Shown: one piece after another, positions 1-6,885 of the stretch
How positions within the stretch are numbered: the first letter of the stretch is position 1
Layout of the letters: the number at the start of each line of letters is the position of its first letter
Assembly: GCA_937974135.1 (NCBI GenBank)
Contig: CALJIH010000102.1
Location: 1-28,717, forward strand
Length of the DNA stretch: 28,717 nucleotides
Source of the DNA: an uncultured Cocleimonas sp.
GTDB taxonomy: Bacteria; Pseudomonadota; Gammaproteobacteria; Thiotrichales; Thiotrichaceae
Direction: 5' to 3'
Position numbers and translations under genes: made by a program
Notes under the pieces: model-generated
What the model saw: the letters and a program-made list of their open reading frames with translations, nothing else
The model's database searches: none
Told to the model about the DNA's origin: nothing

Positions 1-245
1 CCATCTACTTGTAATTCGTTGGCTAAACGTTGTACCGCTTGGCGAGTTAAACCCATATTGCGAGCAATATCAGCAACAGTCATGGAGTCTTCAAAAGTAG
101 CTAGAGCACCTAACACTTTCCAACGTGCACTAGTTTGATCAAACTCTTCAGCGAGTTTGTCACCTTCGGAAATTAATAATCCATGTAGTTTAAAGACATC
201 TAACACTATATCCGTTAGTAATTGGCCTTCTTCCGATCTTTTCAT
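1..245 (-). CDS. MarR-family transcriptional regulator (3' part outside window)
   Basis: The first 81 codons of a minus-strand gene are visible, starting at the ATG at 245-243; the rest lies beyond the left edge. The reading frame begins MKRSEEGQLLTDIVLDVFKL and runs through an N-terminal dimerisation helix into a winged helix-turn-helix (ARWKVLGALATF, then MTVADIARNMGLTRQAVQRL, about residues 46-77). This is the MarR pattern: a helix, then the ADIAR...TRQAV DNA-recognition helices. Such proteins usually repress their own gene and a divergent neighbour and are released by small aromatic ligands or oxidants. The gene faces the membrane-protein/ABM operon across a gap with two TGACA-N6-TGTCA palindromes, so autorepression and control of that operon are likely. 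Family assignment is firm; the ligand is unknown. Confidence 0.88.
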   Translation of the reverse strand, partial: MKRSEEGQLLTDIVLDVFKLHGLLISEGDKLAEEFDQTSARWKVLGALATFEDSMTVADIARNMGLTRQAVQRLANELQVD

Positions 246-263
246 TTTAAAATCTCATATTTA

Positions 264-287
264 TAGTTGACAATATATTGTCAACTA
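264..287. promoter_or_regulatory. Perfect palindromic operator 1 (putative MarR site)
   Basis: A 24-bp perfect palindrome has the core TGACA-N6-TGTCA (268-283). It overlaps the -35 hexamer TTGACA (267-272) of the rightward promoter and carries TTGACA on both strands. It lies 18 bp upstream of the MarR start codon. Its position and symmetry are those of an autoregulated MarR operator. That the window's MarR protein binds it is inferred. Confidence 0.75.
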
Positions 288-296
288 ATTTAATAT
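267..296 (+). promoter_or_regulatory. Sigma70-type promoter of the membrane protein/ABM operon
   Basis: A consensus -35 TTGACA (267-272) is followed after 18 bp by TAATAT (291-296). Transcription would start near 303, inside the second operator and about 75 bp before the membrane-protein start codon. Operator 1 covers the -35 and operator 2 the start point, a layout suited to tight repression. Confidence 0.6.
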
Positions 297-303
297 TGCG
301 TCA

Positions 304-321
304 ATGACAGTATGTTGTCAT
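304..321. promoter_or_regulatory. Operator 2 (putative MarR site)
   Basis: An imperfect palindrome repeats the core of operator 1: TGACA (305-309), six bases, TGTCA (316-320). The two centres are 37 bp apart. Sharing both half-sites and spacer length with operator 1 makes it a likely second site for the same dimeric repressor. Confidence 0.65.
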
Positions 322-378
322 ATTGTTAGTTAAAACAACATCATTATTTTCAGTAAATTACCTAAAGGTCTTGCTGTT

Positions 379-819
379 ATGAAAACAAAAATACACGCTC
401 TAGCAGGTTGTATCGCGTTTTTAACAATTTTAACTTTCTGGACATCGTCAGTGTTTTCAGAATTGTTTGCGTCATATGCAACGATTACCTTGGTTAAACA
501 ATGGATTTTAAAAGGCATGTTTTTATTGATTCCTGCGATGATTGTGGTCGGCGCATCAGGTATGTCATTAGGGAAAAGTCGCAAAGGAAAGATTGTTGGA
601 GATAAAAAGAAACGGATGCCAATAATAGCGGCTACTGGACTGATTGTTTTACTTCCAGCTGCATTCTTTTTAGAGAATAAAGCTACAAATCATGAGTTTG
701 ATACATTATTTTATGTTGTACAGGTAATTGAATTAATCGCTGGGTTATCAAACCTGAGACTGATTGTTTTAAATATCAAAGATGGGATGCGTCTTACTGG
801 AAGGAAAAGACACACTTAA
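379..819 (+). CDS. Small multi-pass membrane protein of unknown function
   Basis: This 146-residue protein has about four hydrophobic segments (near residues 7-29, 41-61, 83-101 and 108-127). A strongly basic cytoplasmic-type loop, KSRKGKIVGDKKKRMP, separates the second and third, and the C-terminus is basic (RLTGRKRHT). AAAGG lies about 11 bases upstream of the chosen ATG. I recognise no enzymatic motif. It is the first gene of a two-gene operon, followed 23 bases later by the ABM-domain gene, and diverges from a MarR regulator. Small membrane proteins beside MarR genes and ABM monooxygenases often belong to responses to toxic or redox-active small molecules, but the role here is inference only. 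Confidence 0.72.
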   Translation: MKTKIHALAGCIAFLTILTFWTSSVFSELFASYATITLVKQWILKGMFLLIPAMIVVGASGMSLGKSRKGKIVGDKKKRMPIIAATGLIVLLPAAFFLENKATNHEFDTLFYVVQVIELIAGLSNLRLIVLNIKDGMRLTGRKRHT

Positions 820-842
820 ATTATCACAAGGAGAATATCATT

Positions 843-1211
843 ATGGTTACCATGAAACCTTTAGATCCAAATGTAACAATTTTAGATCAAATTAAAACTG
901 ATCAATCACCAGTCACGTTAGTGAATGTATTTGATGTAGCGGAAGAAGATATTCCGCAGTTATTAGAAGCTTGGGAAAACGATGCTAACTGGATGAAAAA
1001 ACAGCCAGGGTATATTTCTACACAATTACATAAAGGAATCGCAGGTAGTACTGTATTTTTAAATTACGCTATATGGGAATCAGTAGAGCATTTTCGTAAT
1101 GCTTTTGGTAATCCAGAATTTCAGGAAACATTAAAAGCTTATCCTTCATCGGCGGTTACATCTCCACACTTGTTTGAGAATGTAGCAGTACCAAATCTAT
1201 GTACATCTTAG
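843..1211 (+). CDS. Antibiotic biosynthesis monooxygenase (ABM) domain protein
   Basis: A 122-residue protein with the ferredoxin-like ABM fold. VTLVNVFDVAEEDIPQLLEAW forms the first strand and helix, followed by QPGYISTQLHK and VFLNYAIWESVEHFRNAFGN, whose W-E-S-x-E-x-F-R pattern is typical of the family. A good ribosome site, AAGGAG, sits at 829-834, eight bases before the ATG. ABM proteins are small dimeric, often cofactor-free oxygenases or peroxide- and quinone-related enzymes; the substrate cannot be read from sequence. Together with the upstream membrane-protein gene it forms an operon probably repressed by the divergent MarR protein. Copy 1 of the interspersed G-rich repeat follows 27 bp after the stop. 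Confidence 0.82.
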   Translation: MVTMKPLDPNVTILDQIKTDQSPVTLVNVFDVAEEDIPQLLEAWENDANWMKKQPGYISTQLHKGIAGSTVFLNYAIWESVEHFRNAFGNPEFQETLKAYPSSAVTSPHLFENVAVPNLCTS

Positions 1212-1237
1212 TGTCTAATGATTGACTGAAAACCCAT

Positions 1238-1258
1238 AAAAGTGGGGGGGTGTCTTTT
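1238..1258 (+). repeat. G-rich interspersed repeat, copy 1
   Basis: Full 21-bp copy: AAAAGTG, six G, TGTCTTTT. The arms extend to a 7-bp inverted repeat, ATAAAAG (1236-1242) against CTTTTAT (1254-1260). The 11 bases upstream (TGAAAACCCAT) partly match the flank of copies 6 and 7. It lies between the convergent 3' ends of the ABM gene and the LysR gene. Confidence 0.9.
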
Positions 1259-1262
1259 ATAG

Positions 1263-2195
1263 TCACTTTCCTTCTTTCCCCAAAGCTTCTAAAAACGTTT
1301 CCAAAATATAATCCGTTCGAACGCCTTTGCGCATGATCACAGAATAATGTGTGAAAAACTGAAGTTTATTCGCTTGCAAGGCTTTGAGTTTACCCTCTTT
1401 TACCCAACGTTCTGCAAAGTGCGTCGGTAAGAATCCTATATAACGTCCTGTTAATATTAAAAAAACAATGCCTTCTCTGTCTGTTGAAGTTGCCGATGCT
1501 TTTAATAACTTTTGTTGTTGTTTAATTTCTGTTGCTTGTGGGTACACAGGCACTACTGCATCAAATCCTGCTAACTTCGCTTGATTAACAGTGGATTTAT
1601 TCATGTTGAATAAGGGGTGTTCATTACTACAATAGAGAAGTGATTTTTCTTTATAGAGAGAGATGTAATCTAATCCTGACAAAGGTCTTAAGTCAGGCAC
1701 CACACCGATTTGCAATTGTCCATCAAGGACCGCTGTTTCGATATCTTTCGGTGGAATCATACGAATATTTATAATGACTTCGGGACCCTGTTCTTTTAAC
1801 GCTGAAATAGCTCGTGTAACCCGCATTCTAGGAATACTTACCAGATTATCAGTAATCCCAATATTAAGCTCACCTCTGAGTTCTCGGTTGATGGCATTTA
1901 CTTGGGATTTGAAGGTTTCCAAACTCGCTAATAATTGTAATGAGGCTTGGTAAACGGTTTCCCCTTCTTCTGTGATTGAAAAACCTCCACGACCGCGATG
2001 ACAGAGCCGCATATTCAACAGCGTTTCTAATTCGGTTATAGCTAGACTGATCGCTGGGCGACTAATATTTAACTCAACTTCTGCTGCAGCAAATCCGCCT
2101 GCTTCAATCACTGCTTTGTAAATTCTAACTAAACGAATATGAGTATCGCCAATCTTGTGCGGGAGTAGATTTTTAATCGGATGTTTAGCAGCCAT
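1263..2195 (-). CDS. LysR-type transcriptional regulator of the beta-alanine operon
   Basis: A 310-residue LysR-family protein of normal length. The N-terminal winged helix-turn-helix spans about residues 18-76 (VRIYKAVIEAGGFAAAEVEL, ISRPAISLAITELETLL, RLCHRGRGGFSITEEGE). The substrate-binding domain follows from about residue 105 (LRGELNIGITDNLV). It is transcribed divergently from the transaminase gene with a 154-bp gap, the usual arrangement of a LysR activator and its target. The effector is probably beta-alanine or a related amine or semialdehyde, which is inference from the neighbours. The 3' end is convergent with the ABM gene. Confidence 0.92.
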   Translation of the reverse strand: MAAKHPIKNLLPHKIGDTHIRLVRIYKAVIEAGGFAAAEVELNISRPAISLAITELETLLNMRLCHRGRGGFSITEEGETVYQASLQLLASLETFKSQVNAINRELRGELNIGITDNLVSIPRMRVTRAISALKEQGPEVIINIRMIPPKDIETAVLDGQLQIGVVPDLRPLSGLDYISLYKEKSLLYCSNEHPLFNMNKSTVNQAKLAGFDAVVPVYPQATEIKQQQKLLKASATSTDREGIVFLILTGRYIGFLPTHFAERWVKEGKLKALQANKLQFFTHYSVIMRKGVRTDYILETFLEALGKEGK

Positions 2196-2289
2196 AGTGG
2201 TTTATATCTTTAGTTAAGTGAATGCTTAAGCTTAGTTTAATACGTTTGAATTTAATAACCTAATATTCAGTTCATAATCAAGCTATATT

Positions 2290-2308
2290 CGAACGCAATC
2301 GGTGTTCG
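2290..2308. promoter_or_regulatory. Candidate LysR operator
   Basis: The LysR/transaminase gap contains an inverted repeat CGAAC (2290-2294), nine bases, GTTCG (2304-2308), beginning 60 bp before the transaminase start codon. The size and interrupted dyad fit a LysR-type site, although the exact T-N11-A form is not clear. The assignment rests on position and symmetry only. Confidence 0.4.
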
Positions 2309-2349
2309 TTGTTGTATTTAATTAAAACACTTTAAATTGAGGTCATCTC

Positions 2350-3756
2350 ATGCAAAATTCAGCAGCCACAAATATGCCAACAGATATTGAATCTGAAATA
2401 GAAACAGTCATGCACAATAAAAGCGAAACCCTCGCAAGTTGTAACTTAACTCAAGAACAATTAGACAGCCATTGGATGCCGTACACGGCGAATCGTGAAT
2501 TTAAAGAAAATCCACGCATGCTGGTATCCGCGAAAGGTAATTATTTTACCGACAGTGCAGGTCGCCAAATCTTTGATAGCTTATCCGGTTTATGGACCAC
2601 AGGAGCAGGGCACAGCCGTCCAGAAATTAGCGAAGCTGTGAGTAAGCAAATTTCTAATCTGGATTATTCGCCAGGTTTTCAATTTAGTCATCCGATGTCA
2701 TTCGAATTGGCGCATCGCATTTCTGAATTTATGCCAGCAGGTTTGAATCGCGTCATGTTTACAACGTCAGGTTCAGAAGCTGTAGAGACCTCATTAAAAG
2801 TGGCACGTGCATATTGGCGTAAAGTGGGTCAACCAAGTAAGACTCGTTTTATTGGACGCGCCAAAGGCTATCATGGGGTGAATTGGGGTGGCATTAGCGT
2901 TGGCGGTATAGGGGCAAATAAAATGATGTGGGGACAAGCATTAGAAACATCACATCTTCAACATACTGCTATTCCTGAAAATAAATTTTGTAAGGGTATG
3001 CCAACTGAAGGTGCGCATCTTATCAATGAGCTAGAAGATCAGATCGCACTTTACGATGCATCGACAATTGCGGCTGTCATCGTGGAGCCAATGTCAGGTT
3101 CTGGTGGCGTTATACCACCACCGGTGGGTTACTTACAACGCTTGAGAGAGGTATGTACTAAACACAATATTTTACTTATTTTTGATGAGGTTATCACTGC
3201 TTTTGGACGTGTTGGATCAAACACAGGTGCTGAGGAATTTGGTGTAACTCCTGATTTAATGTGTATTGCTAAACAAGTCACCAACGGTACTATTCCAATG
3301 GGTGGAATGATCGCAAAACAAGAAATTTATGATACCTTCATGGAAAATGGAGGTCATGAATACATGATGGAAATTCCACACGGTAATACCTATTCTGCGC
3401 ATCCTGTCGCATGTGCCGCAAGTTTGGCGGCATTGAACATCTTAGAAGATGATCAGTTAGTTGCACGCTCCAAAGCTATGGCTCCATTTTTAGAGGAAAA
3501 AGTCCATCAGCTGAAAGGTACTCAATACGTTAGCGATATTCGTAACTACGGACTAGCAGCAGGAATTACACTAGAAAGTGCACCAGGTGAACCCGCATTG
3601 CGTCCTTATCAAGTGGCGATGAAATGTTGGGAAAAAGGGTTTTATGTAAGGCATGGTGGTGATGTAATTTCAATGGGACTTCCATTTACCGTGGAAAAAG
3701 AAGAAATCGATAATGTGATAAACGCTATAGGCGAATCGATTAGAGAACTAAGCTAG
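2350..3756 (+). CDS. bauA: Beta-alanine:pyruvate transaminase (class III, PLP-dependent)
   Basis: A 468-residue class III (omega) aminotransferase resembling the Pseudomonas beta-alanine:pyruvate aminotransferase. Features include HWMPYTANREF (41-51), DSLSGLWTTGAGHSRPEI (76-93), SGSEA (140-144, phosphate binding), the PLP-ring aspartate D279 in IFDEVITAFGR, and the Schiff-base lysine K308 in CIAKQVTNG. About 30 extra N-terminal residues precede the conserved core. A GAGGT ribosome site at 2339-2343 supports the start. The enzyme moves the amino group of beta-alanine to pyruvate, giving malonate semialdehyde and alanine. The dehydrogenase 62 bp downstream would take that product on. Other omega-amines (for example taurine-like or GABA-like) are possible substrates. 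Confidence 0.88.
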   Translation: MQNSAATNMPTDIESEIETVMHNKSETLASCNLTQEQLDSHWMPYTANREFKENPRMLVSAKGNYFTDSAGRQIFDSLSGLWTTGAGHSRPEISEAVSKQISNLDYSPGFQFSHPMSFELAHRISEFMPAGLNRVMFTTSGSEAVETSLKVARAYWRKVGQPSKTRFIGRAKGYHGVNWGGISVGGIGANKMMWGQALETSHLQHTAIPENKFCKGMPTEGAHLINELEDQIALYDASTIAAVIVEPMSGSGGVIPPPVGYLQRLREVCTKHNILLIFDEVITAFGRVGSNTGAEEFGVTPDLMCIAKQVTNGTIPMGGMIAKQEIYDTFMENGGHEYMMEIPHGNTYSAHPVACAASLAALNILEDDQLVARSKAMAPFLEEKVHQLKGTQYVSDIRNYGLAAGITLESAPGEPALRPYQVAMKCWEKGFYVRHGGDVISMGLPFTVEKEEIDNVINAIGESIRELS

Positions 3757-3818
3757 TATTTACATAACACTTAACAAAATAAAACAGCTTACACAGTTGA
3801 GAGATAAAGGATTAGAAA

Positions 3819-5309
3819 ATGACAATAATTGGCCATTTAATTAACGGCGAAACAAGACAAGATAAGTCACGTACTCAAGACGTATTCAACCCAGCGACAG
3901 GAGAAGTGAGTAAACAAGTATCACTAGCATCAAAAGAAACGGTTGAAGAAGCGATAGCGGCTGCAGCGGCAGCCTTTCCTGCATGGCGAAGTACACCAGT
4001 TGGTAAGCGTACTGCAGTAATGTTTAAGTTCAAGGCTTTATTGGAGCAACATTCAGACAAAATCATAGAGTTGATTGGAGATGAACACGGCAAGATTTGT
4101 CATGATGCAGCAGGTGAGTTACAGCGTGGTATTGAAGTCGTTGAATATGCGTGTGGTGCTGGTCAGTTTTTAAAAGGCGAACACAGTAAGAATGTAGGTC
4201 CTAGTATCGATTCTTGGAGTGAGTTACAACCCTTAGGCGTGGTTGCAGGTATCACTCCTTTCAATTTCCCTGCAATGGTGCCAATGTGGATGTATCCCAT
4301 GGCTATTGCCTGTGGCAATACCTTTGTTTTGAAACCTTCTGAACGTGATCCAAGTTCGACGTTGTTTATTGCAGAATTACTAAAAGAAGCGGGACTTCCT
4401 GACGGTGTTATGAATGTAGTTAATGGCGATAAAGTTGCTGTTGATACATTATTGCACGACGATCGAGTGATGGCAGTAAGCTTTGTTGGCTCTACTAATA
4501 TTGCAGAGTATATCTACAAAACAGCTACCGATAATGGCAAACGTTGTCAGGCACTAGGCGGTGCCAAAAACCATGCAATAGTGATGCCCGATGCAGATAT
4601 GGATAATGCGGTAAATCAACTTTTAGGCGCTGCATTTGGCTCTTCAGGAGAGCGCTGTATGGCGTTATCAGTTGCTGTTGCGGTGGGCGATGCAGCAGCA
4701 GATTCGCTGATTCAAAAGATGACTGCGGGTATGCAATCCCTGAACGTGGGTGAAGCGCGCCAGAAAGATAATGATTTTGGCCCGTTAATTACCAAAGAGA
4801 GTCAAAACAGAGTGGTTGGTTTTATTGATAGTGCTGAAAAAGACGGTGCTAAAGTTGTTGTTGATGGACGAGCACCTAAGGTGGAGGGTTTTGAAAACGG
4901 TTTCTTTGTTGGTGCAACTCTAATAGACAATGTTACAACGGATATGGAGAGTTATAAAAACGAGATCTTTGGTCCGGTATTACAAGTGGTGCGTGTTGAA
5001 ACCATGGATGAAGCGATGCAAATGATTAACGATCATGAATATGGCAATGGTACCTGTATTTTCACCCGTGATGGTGAAGCCGCGCGTTACTTTACTGATA
5101 ATATTCAAGTAGGTATGGTTGGTATCAATGTGCCGTTACCTGTACCTGTCTCGTACCACAGTTTTGGTGGTTGGAAGCGTTCATTGTTTGGTGATTTATA
5201 CGCATATGGGCCAGATTCAGTGCGTTTTTACACACACCGTAAAACCATTACACAACGTTGGCCATCCAGTGGCGTTCGTGAAGGGGTGACATTCTCATTT
5301 CCTAGCTAA
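3819..5309 (+). CDS. mmsA: CoA-acylating malonate-/methylmalonate-semialdehyde dehydrogenase
   Basis: A 496-residue aldehyde dehydrogenase of the MmsA subfamily. ITPFNFPAMVPMWMYP (145-160) holds the oxyanion Asn N149. The NAD-binding region continues through FVLKPSE (169-175) and FVGSTNIAEYIY. GGAKNHAIVMPDAD (247-260) replaces the usual catalytic-glutamate motif and is the MmsA signature. The nucleophile is C280 in GSSGERCMAL. AAAGGATT stands just before the ATG. The family uses NAD+ and CoA to convert methylmalonate or malonate semialdehyde to propionyl- or acetyl-CoA plus CO2. Behind a beta-alanine transaminase gene, malonate semialdehyde to acetyl-CoA is the natural reading, as in bau operons. 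Valine or thymine breakdown are the alternatives. Confidence 0.92.
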   Translation: MTIIGHLINGETRQDKSRTQDVFNPATGEVSKQVSLASKETVEEAIAAAAAAFPAWRSTPVGKRTAVMFKFKALLEQHSDKIIELIGDEHGKICHDAAGELQRGIEVVEYACGAGQFLKGEHSKNVGPSIDSWSELQPLGVVAGITPFNFPAMVPMWMYPMAIACGNTFVLKPSERDPSSTLFIAELLKEAGLPDGVMNVVNGDKVAVDTLLHDDRVMAVSFVGSTNIAEYIYKTATDNGKRCQALGGAKNHAIVMPDADMDNAVNQLLGAAFGSSGERCMALSVAVAVGDAAADSLIQKMTAGMQSLNVGEARQKDNDFGPLITKESQNRVVGFIDSAEKDGAKVVVDGRAPKVEGFENGFFVGATLIDNVTTDMESYKNEIFGPVLQVVRVETMDEAMQMINDHEYGNGTCIFTRDGEAARYFTDNIQVGMVGINVPLPVPVSYHSFGGWKRSLFGDLYAYGPDSVRFYTHRKTITQRWPSSGVREGVTFSFPS

Positions 5310-5321
5310 AAATTTGCTTAA

Positions 5322-5888
5322 ATGGAAAACAATTCATCTTTACAAACACCTAAAGGTTTTAATTTTCAACCAAGTTTAACGGGTAAAACAATTTCCTTGC
5401 GTGCATTGCGCGAGGAAGATTTTGATGAGCTATATGCCTGTGCTTCAGATAAAAAAATATGGGAATGTCATCCAAACTCAGATAGATATAAACGCTCTGT
5501 TTTTACACCGTATTTCAAGTCATCTATGGCATCAAAAGCCAATGTTGTTGTATTAGATAATCAAAGCAATAAAATTATTGGTACATCCCGTTATTATCAA
5601 GTTGCTCAAATTCCCAATGATATTTCAATCGGTTTTACATTTTTAATTAGAGATTATTGGGGTGGAAAAACCAACCTTGAACTCAAAACATTAATGATCG
5701 AATATGCATTACAGTATTTTCCCGCTGTTTGGTTACATGTTGGCTTGGGTAATATCAGATCACAAAAAGCGACCTTAAAAATTGGAGCCAAATTTATGGG
5801 CGAAGATGATTTGGTTATTGGTGGCAAAGAAGGGAAGTGGTTGTGTTATAAAGTAGATAAAGAAAGTTGGTGTTTAGCAGATAACTAG
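5322..5888 (+). CDS. GNAT-family N-acetyltransferase (RimJ/RimL type)
   Basis: A 188-residue protein with the RimJ/RimL-like acetyltransferase plan: ISLRALREEDFDELYACASD (strand and helix 1), VVVLDNQSNKIIGTSRYYQ (strands 2-4), WGGKTNLELKTLMIEYALQY (acetyl-CoA pyrophosphate loop and helix), and LHVGLGNIRSQKATLKIGAKFMGE, the N-x-x-S-x-x-x-x-x-K-x-G pattern of this subfamily. It starts 12 bases after the dehydrogenase stop, so it is probably co-transcribed with the beta-alanine operon, but the ribosome site is weak. The substrate is unknown; amino acid, amine or protein N-termini are all possible. Confidence 0.88.
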   Translation: MENNSSLQTPKGFNFQPSLTGKTISLRALREEDFDELYACASDKKIWECHPNSDRYKRSVFTPYFKSSMASKANVVVLDNQSNKIIGTSRYYQVAQIPNDISIGFTFLIRDYWGGKTNLELKTLMIEYALQYFPAVWLHVGLGNIRSQKATLKIGAKFMGEDDLVIGGKEGKWLCYKVDKESWCLADN

Positions 5889-5897
5889 AGGTAAATT

Positions 5898-6374
5898 ATG
5901 CAAAATCAGGAATTAGCAAGCCGCGGAACTAGATTAGGTGCTGCATTAATTGATGGGATAATAGGTATCATCGCATTTATTCCAGTGATGAGCTTCACGG
6001 GAGTTTGGGAGCAAATCGCTGCTGGTGAAACCTTATCTTTTTCGACGGCTATGACACTTTCAATCGCTGGAATAATTATCTTTTTGTTACTTCATGGTTA
6101 TTTTCTCGCACAAAATGGACAAACAATTGGGAAAAAAGTATTAGATATTAAAATTGTCGATTTGCATGGAAATAAACCAGAATTTGTGAGTTTGATAGCA
6201 AGACGTTATCTACCTTTGTGGGTAATATCTCAAATACCTTTTGTTGGTGGTTTATTTGGTTTAATCGATACCTTGTTTATTTTCAGAGAAGACAGAAGAT
6301 GCATTCACGATCACATAGCAGGTACAAAAGTGGTTGAAAATACCTCGATTAGCTTATCTAAATCTGAGTTTTGA
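5898..6374 (+). CDS. RDD-family membrane protein
   Basis: A 158-residue protein that opens with the RDD signature: LASRGTRLGAALIDGIIGII carries the conserved Arg and Asp in the first membrane segment. It has about four hydrophobic segments, and the conserved loop GQTIGKKVLDIKIVD (about 74-88) follows the second. The C-terminal REDRRCIHDHIAGTKVV is also family-typical. RDD proteins are often annotated as transport- or membrane-homeostasis-related; no function is established here. The start is 9 bases after the GNAT stop, with AGAGG upstream, so it is likely the last gene of the LysR-linked transcription unit. Repeat copy 2 follows 15 bp after the stop. Confidence 0.88.
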   Translation: MQNQELASRGTRLGAALIDGIIGIIAFIPVMSFTGVWEQIAAGETLSFSTAMTLSIAGIIIFLLLHGYFLAQNGQTIGKKVLDIKIVDLHGNKPEFVSLIARRYLPLWVISQIPFVGGLFGLIDTLFIFREDRRCIHDHIAGTKVVENTSISLSKSEF

Positions 6375-6389
6375 CTATAAGCCAAACTA

Positions 6390-6409
6390 AAAAGACACCC
6401 CCCACTTTT
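6390..6409 (-). repeat. G-rich interspersed repeat, copy 2
   Basis: A minus-strand copy of 20 bp, one G shorter than the other full copies. It has both AAAAG and CTTTT arms. Together with copy 3, which points the other way, it brackets the small ORF at 6490-6726. Confidence 0.88.
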
Positions 6410-6417
6410 GAATGATA

Positions 6418-6444
6418 TTAAGCTTTTGTAGTTTAAAAGCTTAA
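6418..6444. repeat. Inverted repeat (hairpin) between RDD gene and small ORF
   Basis: TTAAGCTTTT (6418-6427) and AAAAGCTTAA (6435-6444) pair perfectly over 10 bp around the loop GTAGTTT. There is no clear U-run after it on either strand, so it is not a convincing terminator. It may be part of the mobile-repeat neighbourhood or a 3'-end stabiliser of the minus-strand small ORF. Confidence 0.6.
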
Positions 6445-6489
6445 ATAGAATTTATGCAAGGCTAGGCGGTTTGTTCTTCGGCTTATGCA

Positions 6490-6726
6490 TTAATGTAAAT
6501 TTGATTCTTCGCGTTTTCGTTCAAGAAAAACGACAGCATCATCACGTTTTTTGATTTTTTCATACAATTGATCTTTTTCAGTTTCAGAGTGTGTCGAAAT
6601 TCTACTGTCGACGGTCTCTTTTTCTATTTTTCTGTTGAGAGCGTTTATATATCTATTGATTTCAACTTCAGACATATCTTCTAAGCGTTTATGATTTTGT
6701 TTAAATAGCTTTAATAATGCGCACAT
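6490..6726 (-). CDS. Hypothetical small charged helical protein
   Basis: A 78-residue ORF, highly charged and predicted helical throughout (MSEVEINRYINALNRKIEKE, then EKDQLYEKIKKRDDAVVFLE), probably coiled coil and cytoplasmic. It has no signal peptide or membrane segment. AAGGAA at 6735-6740 (minus strand) is well placed for the ATG, which is the main reason to call it real. I recognise no family. It sits alone between the convergent RDD and recG genes and is flanked by outward-pointing copies 2 and 3 of the G-rich repeat, so it could be a recently acquired or mobile passenger. Confidence 0.55.
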   Translation of the reverse strand: MCALLKLFKQNHKRLEDMSEVEINRYINALNRKIEKETVDSRISTHSETEKDQLYEKIKKRDDAVVFLERKREESNLH

Positions 6727-6848
6727 ATAAGCAGTTCCTTGTATTTATTAAATACGTATAATTTTCGCTTATGCGTAGAATCAAGTAATACCAAGGTTCA
6801 ATACACTTTTTTTTAAAGGTTTATTGAAGAAAATATTTAAAAAGGCAC

Positions 6849-6869
6849 AAAAGTAGGGGGGTGTCTTTT
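6849..6869 (+). repeat. G-rich interspersed repeat, copy 3
   Basis: Full 21-bp copy (AAAAGTA, six G, TGTCTTTT) 16 bp beyond the recG stop codon. A separate perfect palindrome, TTTATTCTAGAATAAA (6870-6885), lies immediately between it and recG. Confidence 0.9.
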
Positions 6870-6885
6870 TTTATTCTAGAATAAA

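Noticed and set aside
1238..1258. G-quadruplex at the repeat G-runs
   Set aside because: Each copy has a single run of six or seven G, not four separated runs, so an intramolecular quadruplex is not supported.
6849..6870. Repeat copies as a uniform set of rho-independent terminators
   Set aside because: The AAAAG/CTTTT stem is only five AT-rich pairs with an 11-base loop, and orientation does not follow the direction of the adjacent gene (copies 2, 3, 6 and 7). Only copy 5 gains a real GC stem.
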